A DNA stretch of 64,000 bases from an uncultured Desulfuromonas sp. Its GTDB lineage: Bacteria; Desulfobacterota; Desulfuromonadia; Desulfuromonadales; Desulfuromonadaceae. How positions within the stretch are numbered: the first letter of the stretch is position 1; every line of letters starts with the position of its first letter. Below the pieces are notes generated by a model that had not been told where the DNA came from, made no database searches, and saw only the letters and a program-made list of their open reading frames with translations. Positions 31,022-40,092 of the stretch are shown piece by piece. The stretch is from contig NZ_OY781461.1 of the NCBI RefSeq assembly GCF_963676955.1, positions 3,813,501 through 3,877,500 of the forward strand, in the 5' to 3' direction. The translations under genes and the position numbers were made by a program.

Positions 31022-32191
31022 CTAGAACAGCACCTGAATTTGAGCGGTCAGGCTATCGAAATCTTCGTAGTCGGCCGTTTCTTCATCAAATTCAACGGTG
31101 GAGTATTCAACGGTCAACTTGAGGTTCTGACCACGGAAGTAGTAGTTAAAACCACCACCATACCAATCGATCTCCTGATCGTAGACACCGTCCAGTTCAG
31201 CTAAAGACCAACTTTCAGCACGGAAGAAAAACTGCAGCGGGGTTTCAGGCAGCATGTACGCCAGTTTAGTATAACCACCGTTCTTCTCACCGTTGACGCC
31301 ACAAAGGTCTGAGTCGGGATCAGCGCCTTGGTATCCATCATCAAGATCATAGTCAACATAGGCGGTTGACAGGGTAAATGTACCAACGCCCTCAATGGGA
31401 TACTCAGCAAAGAAATCCACGGTCCACGCTTTGTAGTCAACAGCATCTTTTTCATTGGCAACATCAGCATAGGCCACATCTTCTTCAACGGAATAGGCCG
31501 CACCGACAGTGATCACTTTCTTCTTACCCATGTAAGTGCCTCTGTAGCCATAACCCGTTTCCTTGTCGAGGAAGGTCAGGTGAGCACGACCGGTATAACG
31601 GAAGTTGGAATCCGGTGCGGATGCGGAGTCGTTACGGCCATTCATGACATCAACGCGATACTGAAAAACATCGTTGAACAGGTTGCCCCAGACGGCAACA
31701 CCTTTGTCGCGCGTGGAAACGAACGGCGCGCGGATCAGAACCGAGCGATCCAAAGTCAACGGTTTTTCACAGGCTTCCAGGTTTTCACGGGTCAGATTGT
31801 ATTTAAATTTACCCGCGCGCACCTGAAACGCATTGTTGAATTTATAGCGAATCTGGGCATCAAGCATCTGAAAGCTGTTGGATGATCCATCACTGACTTC
31901 AAACGGACCAATATTAACATCTTCGGTATACTCGGTCTGGGCATAGATGCCCAAATTTCCATAGGCGCCAATCAAGGAAATCCGGTTACGACGGAAATTG
32001 AATTCCATGGTGTCGTCACCATTATCACTGCCTGATCCGGTATCCCGGTAATCCAGCTGGAATTGTCCTTGGTAATCGAGCTTCAGCAGCCCTTCATCGT
32101 CAGGGCCAAAAGTCCAGGTCGGTCCTGCAAGTGCGCTTGAGGCAAACAAGGTGATCCCTGCACAAGCCATCAGAATATTACGTAATTTCAC
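31022..32191 (-). CDS. Outer-membrane porin, ExtI-like (copy 1)
   Basis: A 389-residue beta-barrel protein with signal peptide ending ASSALA. The mature start GPTWTFGPDDEGLLKLDYQGQ and the pattern of alternating strands resemble phosphate-selective porin O/P relatives. The last residue is Phe, as expected for barrel insertion. The start is GTG at 32191 with AAAGGAG upstream. Placement after a rhodanese lipoprotein and before multihaem cytochromes is that of Geobacter ExtI, reported to affect selenite and tellurite reduction. Substrate is not shown by the sequence. By eye it differs from copy 2 at about 30 of 367 mature positions. Confidence 0.85.
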   Translation of the reverse strand: MKLRNILMACAGITLFASSALAGPTWTFGPDDEGLLKLDYQGQFQLDYRDTGSGSDNGDDTMEFNFRRNRISLIGAYGNLGIYAQTEYTEDVNIGPFEVSDGSSNSFQMLDAQIRYKFNNAFQVRAGKFKYNLTRENLEACEKPLTLDRSVLIRAPFVSTRDKGVAVWGNLFNDVFQYRVDVMNGRNDSASAPDSNFRYTGRAHLTFLDKETGYGYRGTYMGKKKVITVGAAYSVEEDVAYADVANEKDAVDYKAWTVDFFAEYPIEGVGTFTLSTAYVDYDLDDGYQGADPDSDLCGVNGEKNGGYTKLAYMLPETPLQFFFRAESWSLAELDGVYDQEIDWYGGGFNYYFRGQNLKLTVEYSTVEFDEETADYEDFDSLTAQIQVLF

Positions 32192-32234
32192 AAGATTTCT
32201 CCTTTCAAAATAATTGACAGCTTAAAAATTAGGA

Positions 32235-33503
32235 TCAGCAGCCAGCTGCTTCCCCTGCCTCACCCGGGCCTGTAGCACCTGAGGACGCTCCGCCGTTGAA
32301 ATATTCAGTATCCTCAGTTTCAATCTGAGTTGCTTCAGGTGCTTCAAGATCGTTGAGAGTTGCATTGAGGTCGGCATTGATCGTACCGGATACAGGAGTC
32401 ATCGTGCCTGTTGTCAAGCTTTCAACACTCCACAGATCATTCAGGTTATATTGCGTTACGACACCATCGCTATCAACTTGATACGGATCCGTGTACAGCC
32501 CCCACTGGTTCCAGGAACCATCATAGACGGCAACATCGTAGCCCATGATCGCATCGAGAACAAAGAAACCAACCGAAGCACGGCCGCCTGAAACACAATA
32601 GGTAATACTCGGCAACGTGGGGTCGAAATCAGTCGCTTCAATGGCGGCTACAGCATCTGCTTTGGGAAAGAAAACAGCGCGATCGGTAAACAGGCTGTAG
32701 GCAAGCGGAATGGCATTGTTGATATATGTTGCTGAAGCGCCACGGGTATCCACAATATTATAGAGCGTGTTGCCGCTATCATCATTGTCCTGTACAGCTA
32801 AAATCATTTCAGCCAATGACATATAGAGGTCTGTTCTGATGGCCTCATTATCCGAAACACTCATGTAGGTGGTTGCTGCCGTCGCCGGAGCGTCGGTCAG
32901 TTCATATCCGGCATCGGCCCATGCGTTGTCGCCACCGTTGAGAACTTTGATCTTTTCTTTGGGGAAACCCCAATAACGGAGATAGCCGTAGTCACGAGTA
33001 GCGCTCATCACACCACTTCCGGCGTAAGTAAGAACGATCGTGGTATTTTCATCGATACCACAACGCTCCAAAATGGCATCCATAGTGGGGCCGTCAACGA
33101 CCATATTCGTCACCTCAGAAAAGCCATCCAAGCGAGTCTGAGCTTGAACACTCCCCCAAGGGAATGCACCGGGAATATGCGTTGAAGGATAGGCTTCCGT
33201 TACGACTTCACCCGTAACGGTTTCAGATGTCGCTTCAAGGCTCAGGATGACAACACGACCATTAAAACTATCCTCGTTGTTGACCAGCCCTGCATCCATC
33301 CATCCCTTGAGGATTTCCGGCGTAATCAAAACGCTGGTGTTGGCAAGATCTTCAACGGGATCATTCGTTACTGTTTTCGGCTCATCATAGCTATCAGAAC
33401 CGCCACCGCCACCGCCACAAGCGGTCAGGATAAAGCAGGATAGAACAACTGCGGCGAAAAGGACAACATTGTCTTTTGTGTGTTTGAACACCTTTCGAAT
33501 CAT
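32235..33503 (-). CDS. Tandem rhodanese-domain lipoprotein (copy 1)
   Basis: A 422-residue lipoprotein with lipobox LTAC (Cys29) followed by a run of six Gly. There are two rhodanese-like domains. In the first (about 60-205) the catalytic Cys is replaced (TYAGSGV). In the second (about 225-350) the loop is CVSGGR with Cys303. The protein ends in a Gly/Ala tail with a terminal Cys (AAGC). The ATG at 33503 has GGAGG upstream. With the porin it forms a two-gene module like extH-extI. A role in sulfur or selenium transfer at the outer membrane is inferred only. Confidence 0.85.
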   Translation of the reverse strand: MIRKVFKHTKDNVVLFAAVVLSCFILTACGGGGGGSDSYDEPKTVTNDPVEDLANTSVLITPEILKGWMDAGLVNNEDSFNGRVVILSLEATSETVTGEVVTEAYPSTHIPGAFPWGSVQAQTRLDGFSEVTNMVVDGPTMDAILERCGIDENTTIVLTYAGSGVMSATRDYGYLRYWGFPKEKIKVLNGGDNAWADAGYELTDAPATAATTYMSVSDNEAIRTDLYMSLAEMILAVQDNDDSGNTLYNIVDTRGASATYINNAIPLAYSLFTDRAVFFPKADAVAAIEATDFDPTLPSITYCVSGGRASVGFFVLDAIMGYDVAVYDGSWNQWGLYTDPYQVDSDGVVTQYNLNDLWSVESLTTGTMTPVSGTINADLNATLNDLEAPEATQIETEDTEYFNGGASSGATGPGEAGEAAGC

Positions 33504-34137
33504 ACTGCCTCCACATAAAATAACGAAAATAGAAATACTACCTACACGGTCTAAAGCCCTCCTGACTTGCCTCCTTTCTCTCTAGACAGGATAAAATGAA
33601 CATTCAATTCATCATATATAGAAGTTAACCTATTAGCCAAAGCTAACGTCACTTCCCTGAACGTTAATGAAGTCCCAGCTAACAATTACGCCAAAGAATA
33701 GCACAAAACCGATTCGAAGGAACATTCTTTTCTGCACAAAAAAAGCTAAAAATGCCAACCATAACAATCATTTGACAACCTATAAGATACACTAATAAGC
33801 AACAAAAATAGTCACACTTGCAGCATAAGTAGCGTTTCCTACGAGATTTTTTATACGCCAAGCGACGAATAATACGCCGAAAGCAAAACGGATTGTCGGC
33901 ACACGGAGGGCTACGCTCTTCAGTTATTTCATCTTTAAATTATTCACAAAGTCGTGTGAAGGGAGGACAGAACACAACGGACGTGATGAGATTAAGGACG
34001 GTAGGATGAGGGATGAATATAGCCTTTGGGTCTTTTGGACAAAATATAAAATCACGCTCACGCCAATCAACACCTGTCACAAAAAAGCAGAACCGCGGTG
34101 TCATCCCTTCGCATTGCCGGTCACGGACAAGGAAAGG
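33504..34137 (-). promoter_or_regulatory. Control region of rhodanese/porin module 1
   Basis: A 634-bp gap. The part next to the gene (about 33504-33760) is clearly homologous to the region before module 2. Shared parts are a leader, the TetR-type operator at 33597, and an extended -10 on the minus strand (TGC then TATTCT, 33695-33703). Nearer the gene is an AT-rich TATATATG box next to the operator. The rest, to 34137, has only implausible short frames and no clear terminator for the sensor gene. Confidence 0.55.
33597..33612. promoter_or_regulatory. Putative TetR operator, module 1
   Basis: TGAACATTCAATTCAT. It matches sites at 39042 (module 2) and 39935 (tetR), all in the same orientation relative to the gene they precede. 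Confidence 0.6.
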
Positions 34138-36069
34138 TCAGTGATGCGAATTGATGAGCACAACAGTAAACAACTCCACAAGCTGCTCAACAGCCTGACG
34201 GTCATGGTGTGTGTAACCGCCGGTTTTATTGACCAGGGCGAGCTGTCCGATAAGGCGGTCCGCACCATCAAAAATAGGTAGTGCCATAAAATGGTTGATT
34301 TTCTCGTTTGCACTGTCAACAAATGAAAGCGTCCCCAGCGAGTCCAGATCATTAAAACAAATATGATCGCGGTAGTGATAAACGCAATTCAACAGGGACT
34401 GCCGGTTATACGACGAAGACGAATGGACCTCTGAAGGGAATTCTTCGCAAGGGTTTGAAAACAATGAGGTCTGCGCCAAAAAATGTTGTTGCTCATCGTT
34501 CTGGCGAATCGCGACAAAGCCATGAGGACTTTTGGTGAGATTTCGAGCATGATCCAACAATTCATCGGCAATTTTTTCAATATTGTCAGGAGTATGAATG
34601 ATGGTACGCGACAAGTGAGCCAGACGGATGTTCAGGGCCAGCTCCCACTGCAAAGCTTCCTCGGATGATTTTCGGTTTGAAATATCCTCAAAGCATTCAA
34701 TGCCCCCGACAATCCGGCCCTGGGTATCTTTCAAATAATCGACATTCTTAGTGATCTGAATCAGTCGGCCATCTTTGCGACGAATGGTGCATTCTCGCCC
34801 CAGAATGGGTTTCGGCACATGATCATCAAATAAGCCGCAACTTTCCTGACAGGGTTTTTCGGCAAATAAAAAGCACACATTGCCGATCATCTCTTCGGCG
34901 CGATAACCGGTCAGGCGCGTGGCACACTCATTCCAACTCGTCACTATTTTGTTTTCATCGACAGTAAAAATCGCACTGGGAACAACCCGTTGAATCAGAT
35001 CCGTTCTCTGTTCTGAACAGATCTGATGAATTTTGCTTTGCTCAAGGTCGTCCAACAACAGATTAAACTCAGTGACCAGGCTGACAATTTCTTTCCCTTC
35101 GAAATCGTCAACGGGAAGACGGACTTTATTCTCTTCTCTTAAACCATGAATCACAGCGGAAAGATCTTCAAACGGTTTTTTGACGCTGGACCGCACCATC
35201 AGAGTCAGGATAAAGGCCATGACGGTAAAAGCACCCCAGATCATTGTCAAATGCATTAAGCTGCCATGGCGCAATTGAAACACATATTCACGCGGGAAAA
35301 AGATTTGCACCAATGCCGCATTCTGTTGCGTGAAATCTTCCAGCTTGAAATAGACATGAAGATAGTCGTCCGTGCCCTTTTCCACGACCACCGGTGAAGT
35401 GCGTGTGACATTTTCAAGTTGGAGATCATTAACTGTGATGGGATAATTCAGCTGAAATTCGAAGCGAAACTGACGGGATAGTTTGTAGATGAACGCCTCA
35501 TCCACGGCTCGGAAGAACAACAGGTAATGAAGGCGATCCTGCGCCACCTCCGCCGGTGAGACAAGAGAGGTCCCGGAGATAAGATACCATCCCTGCTTCG
35601 CCGCAAAAAAACCGGTGACCGGGGAGTGGTAATCCCTGATGTTCTTTGACCAGCCATTATGAATTTTTGAACCGAGGGTGGCGGCAACATCTTCCATCCT
35701 TTCATCTGCAATCTGATTGAAGAGACACCGCCCATCCAGATCCAAAACGGCAACAGCAGCGAGTTGGTTTTCTGACAGCATGTCATGATTAAAAAATTGT
35801 TCCCATGCCTGCTCAACGTTCGTGTCATCGGCACCGCTTCCAAACCCTGCGGCATAACCAATGACCAGCTGCTCCAATAAAGCGACTTCACGCTCAAAAG
35901 CAAGTCTGACCACCGTTGCGGAATAGCGGGCTTCGCGCTCTTCGAGACGGACGTAATAGGGAATGACCGCCACATACCAAAAAAAGACAAACAACCCGAC
36001 AATACTGACCAGAAAAATGGTCACGGTCAAAAACAGTCGGATATTGCTCTTCATTTTTACTGGCTGCAT
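34138..36069 (-). CDS. Membrane sensor: CHASE4-like, HAMP, PAS, GAF, no output domain
   Basis: A 643-residue protein. A membrane segment (about 9-32) is followed by a periplasmic sensor of about 240 residues that resembles CHASE4. A second membrane segment (about 280-300), HAMP, PAS (VPSAIFTVDENKIVTSWNECATRLTGYRAEEMIG) and a C-terminal GAF domain that runs to the stop come next. No kinase, GGDEF, EAL, HD or methyl-accepting part follows, and none was seen in another frame downstream. The PAS contains FAEKPCQESCGLFDDH with two Cys, which could be redox-active. It lies between the two porin modules. Confidence 0.8.
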   Translation of the reverse strand: MQPVKMKSNIRLFLTVTIFLVSIVGLFVFFWYVAVIPYYVRLEEREARYSATVVRLAFEREVALLEQLVIGYAAGFGSGADDTNVEQAWEQFFNHDMLSENQLAAVAVLDLDGRCLFNQIADERMEDVAATLGSKIHNGWSKNIRDYHSPVTGFFAAKQGWYLISGTSLVSPAEVAQDRLHYLLFFRAVDEAFIYKLSRQFRFEFQLNYPITVNDLQLENVTRTSPVVVEKGTDDYLHVYFKLEDFTQQNAALVQIFFPREYVFQLRHGSLMHLTMIWGAFTVMAFILTLMVRSSVKKPFEDLSAVIHGLREENKVRLPVDDFEGKEIVSLVTEFNLLLDDLEQSKIHQICSEQRTDLIQRVVPSAIFTVDENKIVTSWNECATRLTGYRAEEMIGNVCFLFAEKPCQESCGLFDDHVPKPILGRECTIRRKDGRLIQITKNVDYLKDTQGRIVGGIECFEDISNRKSSEEALQWELALNIRLAHLSRTIIHTPDNIEKIADELLDHARNLTKSPHGFVAIRQNDEQQHFLAQTSLFSNPCEEFPSEVHSSSSYNRQSLLNCVYHYRDHICFNDLDSLGTLSFVDSANEKINHFMALPIFDGADRLIGQLALVNKTGGYTHHDRQAVEQLVELFTVVLINSHH

Positions 36070-36343
36070 AGCGCTCTCTTCGGTAAAAGTTTCTGCAGTC
36101 GGTGCCTCAATGCTCAGTCAATGCCAAAAGTTCGCAGGTATGGCGCAGCAGCGTGCCGTTGATTTAAAACGTAAAAACGCCGCAGGAACCGATCCACTTC
36201 ACGGTTTTGCAAAAAATGAGAACGCCCCCTAAGCAAGATCGGTAATAAAACAGTTCAAAAGGCGTTACGTGCAGTTCATAAACAGAAGGTGCCCGCACAC
36301 TGCAGACACCTTCTGATTTTTCACTGGCGAATGAATCGCTCGC
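36070..36343 (-). terminator. Intergenic region with inverted repeat after porin 2
   Basis: This gap has no gene. AGAAGGTG (36284-36291) and CACCTTCT (36307-36314) pair around 15 nt. It stands where porin copy 1 has its terminator and keeps the GGTGCCCG start, so it is probably the weaker equivalent. Confidence 0.45.
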
Positions 36344-37516
36344 TTAGAACATCACCTGAATTTGTGCGGTCAGGCTGTCAAAGTCTTCATAGTCAGCAGA
36401 CTCTTCATCAAACTCTACCGTTGAGTACTCTACGGTGAGCTTCAGGTTTTGGCCACGCAGGTAGTAGTTAAGGCCACCGCCATACCAGTCGATTTCCTGA
36501 TCGTAAACACCGTCCAGATAGGCCAGAGACCAACTTTCGGCACGGAAGAAAAATTGCAGCGGAATTTCCGGCAGCATGTAGGCAATCTTGGTATAACCAC
36601 CATTCTTTTCACCGTTGACACCGATGACACCGGAATCCGGATCTGCGCCTTTATACGCGTCATCAAGATCATAATCAACATAAGCCGTAGACAGAGTAAA
36701 GGTACCAACCCCCTCAATAGGATACTCGGCGAAGAAATCGACCGTCCACGCTTTGTAGTCGACAGCGTCCATTTCATTTGCGCAATCGGCGTAAGCGACA
36801 TCTTCCTCAACGGAATAGGCGGCCCCCAGGGTAATGACCTTCTTCTTCCCCATATAGGTTCCTTTATAGCCGTAGCCGGTTTCACCATCGAGGAAGGTAA
36901 CATGGGCACGTCCGGTATAGCGAAAGTTGGAATCCGGTGCAGAGTCCGAATCGTTACGACCATTCATGACATCAAGACGATACTGGAAAATATTGTTGAA
37001 CAGGTTACCCCAAACGGCAACACCTTTGTCGCGGGTGGAAACAAACGGTGCACGGATCAGAACCGAACGATCCAGAGTCAACGGCGCTTCACAGGCTTCA
37101 AGATTTTCACGCGTCAAATTGTACTTGAACTTACCGGCGCGCACGCGGAAGGCGTCGTTGAACTTATAACGAATTTGCGCGTCCAGCATCTGGAACTCGT
37201 TGCTGGAACCATCCGACACGGTAAAAGGGCCGATATTAACATCTTCGGTGTACTCTGTTTGTGCGTAAATACCGAGATTCCCGTATGCGCCCACCAGAGA
37301 AATACGATTGCGGCGGAAGTTGAATTCCATCGTGTCGTCATCGTTATCCGATCCTGAGCCCGTATCCCGGTAATCCAACTGAAATTGCCCCTTATAGTCA
37401 AGCTTCAACAGGCCTTCATCATCCGGGCCAAAAGTCCATGTCGGGCCGGCAAAGGCCGTAGATGCAGCCATTGCTACGCCTGCAAATGTGAGCAATACCT
37501 TAGAAATAATTTTCAC
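36344..37516 (-). CDS. Outer-membrane porin, ExtI-like (copy 2)
   Basis: A 390-residue paralog of the porin at 31022, nearly identical after the signal peptide (ASTAFA). Differences include Glu/Tyr (SWSLAYLDG), Val/Cys (YADCANE) and Leu-Cys/Val-Ile in the DPDSG loop. The start is GTG at 37516 with AAGGAG 7 nt before; the longer open frame to 37579 is not credible. The last residue is Phe. It follows rhodanese copy 2 by 69 nt and forms module 2. Confidence 0.87.
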   Translation of the reverse strand: MKIISKVLLTFAGVAMAASTAFAGPTWTFGPDDEGLLKLDYKGQFQLDYRDTGSGSDNDDDTMEFNFRRNRISLVGAYGNLGIYAQTEYTEDVNIGPFTVSDGSSNEFQMLDAQIRYKFNDAFRVRAGKFKYNLTRENLEACEAPLTLDRSVLIRAPFVSTRDKGVAVWGNLFNNIFQYRLDVMNGRNDSDSAPDSNFRYTGRAHVTFLDGETGYGYKGTYMGKKKVITLGAAYSVEEDVAYADCANEMDAVDYKAWTVDFFAEYPIEGVGTFTLSTAYVDYDLDDAYKGADPDSGVIGVNGEKNGGYTKIAYMLPEIPLQFFFRAESWSLAYLDGVYDQEIDWYGGGLNYYLRGQNLKLTVEYSTVEFDEESADYEDFDSLTAQIQVMF

Positions 37517-37585
37517 AATTTTTCTCCTTTTTCCATTGATTAGCACGATAGAACAACAAACTTGTGATGCTTGTTCCATTCAGCT

Positions 37586-38944
37586 CTAGCAGCCTCCGGC
37601 AGCACCGGAGTCACCACCGGTCGGAGCTCCACCGGCATCATCACCGTAATACCAGTAATCATAGTCTTCATCCTCAATCGTGTTAGCACCCTCATCATAG
37701 GGGCTGGTCGGTGCATCAAAGAAGAAAGGTTGTTGGATATTCGTTTCAGGGTCTGCGGGATAGAGATAGAAAGGTTCGCCGCCTGCGCCATCCGTGGTCA
37801 AAACATCCGTTGCCCAGTCTGAATAACCGGCAGGCAGGACATAAGCCGCACTGGGAACAACCGTGGCATCATTCGTCAAGCTGCCCCACTGGCTCCAGGA
37901 ACCGTCATAGGTCATAACATTGACTTCGTTGCCGAGAACGATATCAATCGGAGCAAAACCGCTGGAAGCGAGGTTGCCGGCGCGGCAGTAAGTCATAATG
38001 GTTTTGGACAGGTCAACACCGAGATCATCAACGAGGAACGAACGCATTTCATCGGCGGATTTCAACACGGTCACTTCCGTGCCTTCAATGACAGTGGTGG
38101 TTCTCAGACCGGCCAGCATGTTATCGGTGACGCCATTAAGCATCAGCCCCTGGAAGATGACATAACCGCCATCCCCGGCTTCGCCGTTGTAGGACCCATC
38201 CAACGTCTCAGTGATGGTTGCGGCGGTCACATTGGACGTATTGGCATAAGTGTTGTACGGAACCACGGTCCCTTCCGTCACCCCGATAATCGCTTCACTA
38301 AGAGAGGCACGGGCATCAAAGTCCGGGCCACCGGCCAGATCAGCAACGCTGAAATTAGACGCGGCAACCGGAGAAACGGCCGTTGTCACGTCATAACCAT
38401 AGGCTTGCCACGCGGGAAGGCCGCCGTTAAGAACTTTAATTTGCTCTTTAGGGAAACCCCAGTAACGGAACATCAGATATGCGCGATCCGTCGTTGTATC
38501 CGGGAACGCCGTGGGAACGAGAACAACCGTTGTTCCAGCTGTGATTCCTGCGGTTTGCATCGCATCGTCCATGGCGGCACCATCAAGAACCATATTCCCG
38601 CTCAAGACGGGACCGTCAATACGGTCAATCCCTCTTGGCGCAGTCCATTCCTGCGTTCCAGCAATGTGGGCGGTGCCGTAACCATTAGGCTGCAAAATAA
38701 CAACATTTTCAAAAGAGTCTGCATTAACCAGACCTTCGTCAAGCCAGGCTTTAAGGGTTGGTGCATCAATCAGAACATTGTCGATTTGGCCAGTGATAGG
38801 GGGCGCGGGTTGAGCTTCGGGCTCGTCATAGCTATCACCCCCGCCGCCTCCGCCGCCGCAAGCGGTCAATACAAAGCAGGACAAAACAATTGCTGTAAAT
38901 AGAAAAAAATGGCTTTTCGCGTGTTTAAAAACTCTTCGAATCAT
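37586..38944 (-). CDS. Tandem rhodanese-domain lipoprotein (copy 2)
   Basis: A 452-residue lipoprotein with signal and lipobox (CFVLTAC, then six or seven Gly) almost the same as copy 1. The remainder is much more diverged. Conserved pieces include RYWGFPKEQIKVLNGG in domain 1 and TYDGSWSQWG in domain 2. Domain 1 lacks the catalytic Cys (VPTAFP). Domain 2 has Cys320 in TYCRAGNLAS. The tail is Gly/Ala rich and also ends in Cys (AGGC). It contains about 30 more residues between the domains than copy 1. Confidence 0.85.
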   Translation of the reverse strand: MIRRVFKHAKSHFFLFTAIVLSCFVLTACGGGGGGGDSYDEPEAQPAPPITGQIDNVLIDAPTLKAWLDEGLVNADSFENVVILQPNGYGTAHIAGTQEWTAPRGIDRIDGPVLSGNMVLDGAAMDDAMQTAGITAGTTVVLVPTAFPDTTTDRAYLMFRYWGFPKEQIKVLNGGLPAWQAYGYDVTTAVSPVAASNFSVADLAGGPDFDARASLSEAIIGVTEGTVVPYNTYANTSNVTAATITETLDGSYNGEAGDGGYVIFQGLMLNGVTDNMLAGLRTTTVIEGTEVTVLKSADEMRSFLVDDLGVDLSKTIMTYCRAGNLASSGFAPIDIVLGNEVNVMTYDGSWSQWGSLTNDATVVPSAAYVLPAGYSDWATDVLTTDGAGGEPFYLYPADPETNIQQPFFFDAPTSPYDEGANTIEDEDYDYWYYGDDAGGAPTGGDSGAAGGC

Positions 38945-39256
38945 ACTGCCTCCACATTAAGATAGCGAAAATAAAAAACACCTACTTTTCAGCACAACCT
39001 AAAACTTTCTCCTTAATAAACCTCCTTCCCCGTTAATAAAACGAACATTCGATTCATCCGTATATCGCGTTTATCCGATTACCCCCTCTGGAAACGTGGC
39101 TTCATTGTTGGCTAATGAAGGATCAGTTAACAATTGTGCCAAATAATAGCATAAAGCCCACAGAGAAAGAATATTCTTTTTTGGGAAAAGTCTATATTGA
39201 CGTGCCTGATGGTCAACTAGCCACCCATGAGGCACGTTTATCAACAACAAAAAGAG
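38945..39256 (-). promoter_or_regulatory. Control region of rhodanese/porin module 2
   Basis: A 312-bp gap after tetR, homologous to the module-1 control region. It contains an extended -10 on the minus strand (TGC then TATTAT, 39143-39151) and a TATACG box beside the operator. An intrinsic terminator for tetR was not seen, so read-through is possible. Confidence 0.55.
39042..39057. promoter_or_regulatory. Putative TetR operator, module 2
   Basis: CGAACATTCGATTCAT, 13 of 16 positions equal to the module-1 site. Confidence 0.6.
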
Positions 39257-39850
39257 TTAGGCCTTGATCGCAGCCCAAGCATTGGCAACGAGATCTTCGG
39301 AAATTTCATGCAAGGGGCGGTTGACAACACACAGCAGGCGCAACTCAACGGCACGTAAGACAACTCCGGTGTAACAGATGGCTGCAACAAAGAGATCCTG
39401 TTTGCGGATGATGCCTTCATTCATGCCCTGCTCAATATAACCACGGACCAGTTTGAAGGGTTCGGTGAAACAGATTGGGGAGGTATCGGTCATGAATTCA
39501 GTGTGCTTCATGTAGAGCATATATTCCATCATCACCGGGTCCGACTCCGCGATATCGAAACACAAATCGGCAAACGCTTTGAGTTTATCCTGGATGGTTG
39601 CGGCGCCCACCAGTCGCTCATTGAACATTTCCTGAAAATCGGCAAGCGTGTCTTCATGGATACGCCGAGCCAGAGTTTCTTTGTTGGCAAAATAGCTATA
39701 GATGGCTCCGGTGCTAACGCCTGAGGCTTTGACAATGGCCGGGATAGACACGTTGTAATAACCTTTCTCAACGAAAAGTTCACGCGCGACTTTTAAAACT
39801 TTAGCCATTTTCACATTGGGGGCAATTTGGCGTTTTTTCTCAGCAGCCAT
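39257..39850 (-). CDS. TetR-family transcriptional regulator
   Basis: A 197-residue regulator. The N-terminal helix-turn-helix (about 17-62) reads KVARELFVEKGYYNVSIPAIVKASGVSTGAIYSYFANKETL, a standard TetR signature. The C-terminal ligand domain is not assignable and contains several Cys and Met (CFDIAESDPVMMEYMLYMKH, PICFTEP). It is upstream of module 2 on the same strand. It has its own promoter, with a palindromic GAACGTTC site at the expected start of transcription, so it probably represses itself and both modules. Confidence 0.93.
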   Translation of the reverse strand: MAAEKKRQIAPNVKMAKVLKVARELFVEKGYYNVSIPAIVKASGVSTGAIYSYFANKETLARRIHEDTLADFQEMFNERLVGAATIQDKLKAFADLCFDIAESDPVMMEYMLYMKHTEFMTDTSPICFTEPFKLVRGYIEQGMNEGIIRKQDLFVAAICYTGVVLRAVELRLLCVVNRPLHEISEDLVANAWAAIKA

Positions 39851-39934
39851 AACATTCTCCTATCGAGCAATACAATAAATTTCCATCAACATATCGAAAC
39901 GTACCTAAAAAGAAAAGGCTAATTCCTAATTAGT

Positions 39935-39951
39935 CGAACGTTCAATCTCAT
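39935..39951. promoter_or_regulatory. Putative TetR auto-operator
   Basis: CGAACGTTCAATCTCAT, containing the perfect palindrome GAACGTTC. It lies just downstream of the predicted transcription start of tetR. Confidence 0.65.
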
Positions 39952-39960
39952 TTCTACCCT

Positions 39961-39989
39961 GTTATAGGCTCTTGACTTCCCTCAGACAA
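39961..39989 (-). promoter_or_regulatory. tetR promoter
   Basis: Minus strand: TTGTCT (39989-39984), 17 bp, TATAAC (39966-39961). The predicted start near 39954 puts the operator at about +3 to +19. Confidence 0.65.
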
Positions 39990-40022
39990 CACTTTTATTC
40001 GACAAAGCCTGCAGAGTCGTTG

Positions 40023-40047
40023 AAAAAGCCCATCCGGGGATGGCTGG
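40023..40047 (-). terminator. Terminator after the rlmKL-rhodanese pair
   Basis: Minus strand: AGCCATC and GATGGGCT (one bulged G) around CCCG, followed by TTTTTC. Confidence 0.6.
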
Positions 40048-40092
40048 CATTAACGACGCAAACCGAAAATACAATTTCCGTCTTGCGTACAA

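Noticed and set aside
33679..34281. Short frames in the module-1 control region
   Set aside because: They have low-complexity or unlikely composition and no ribosome site, and overlap homologous promoter DNA or the end of the sensor gene.
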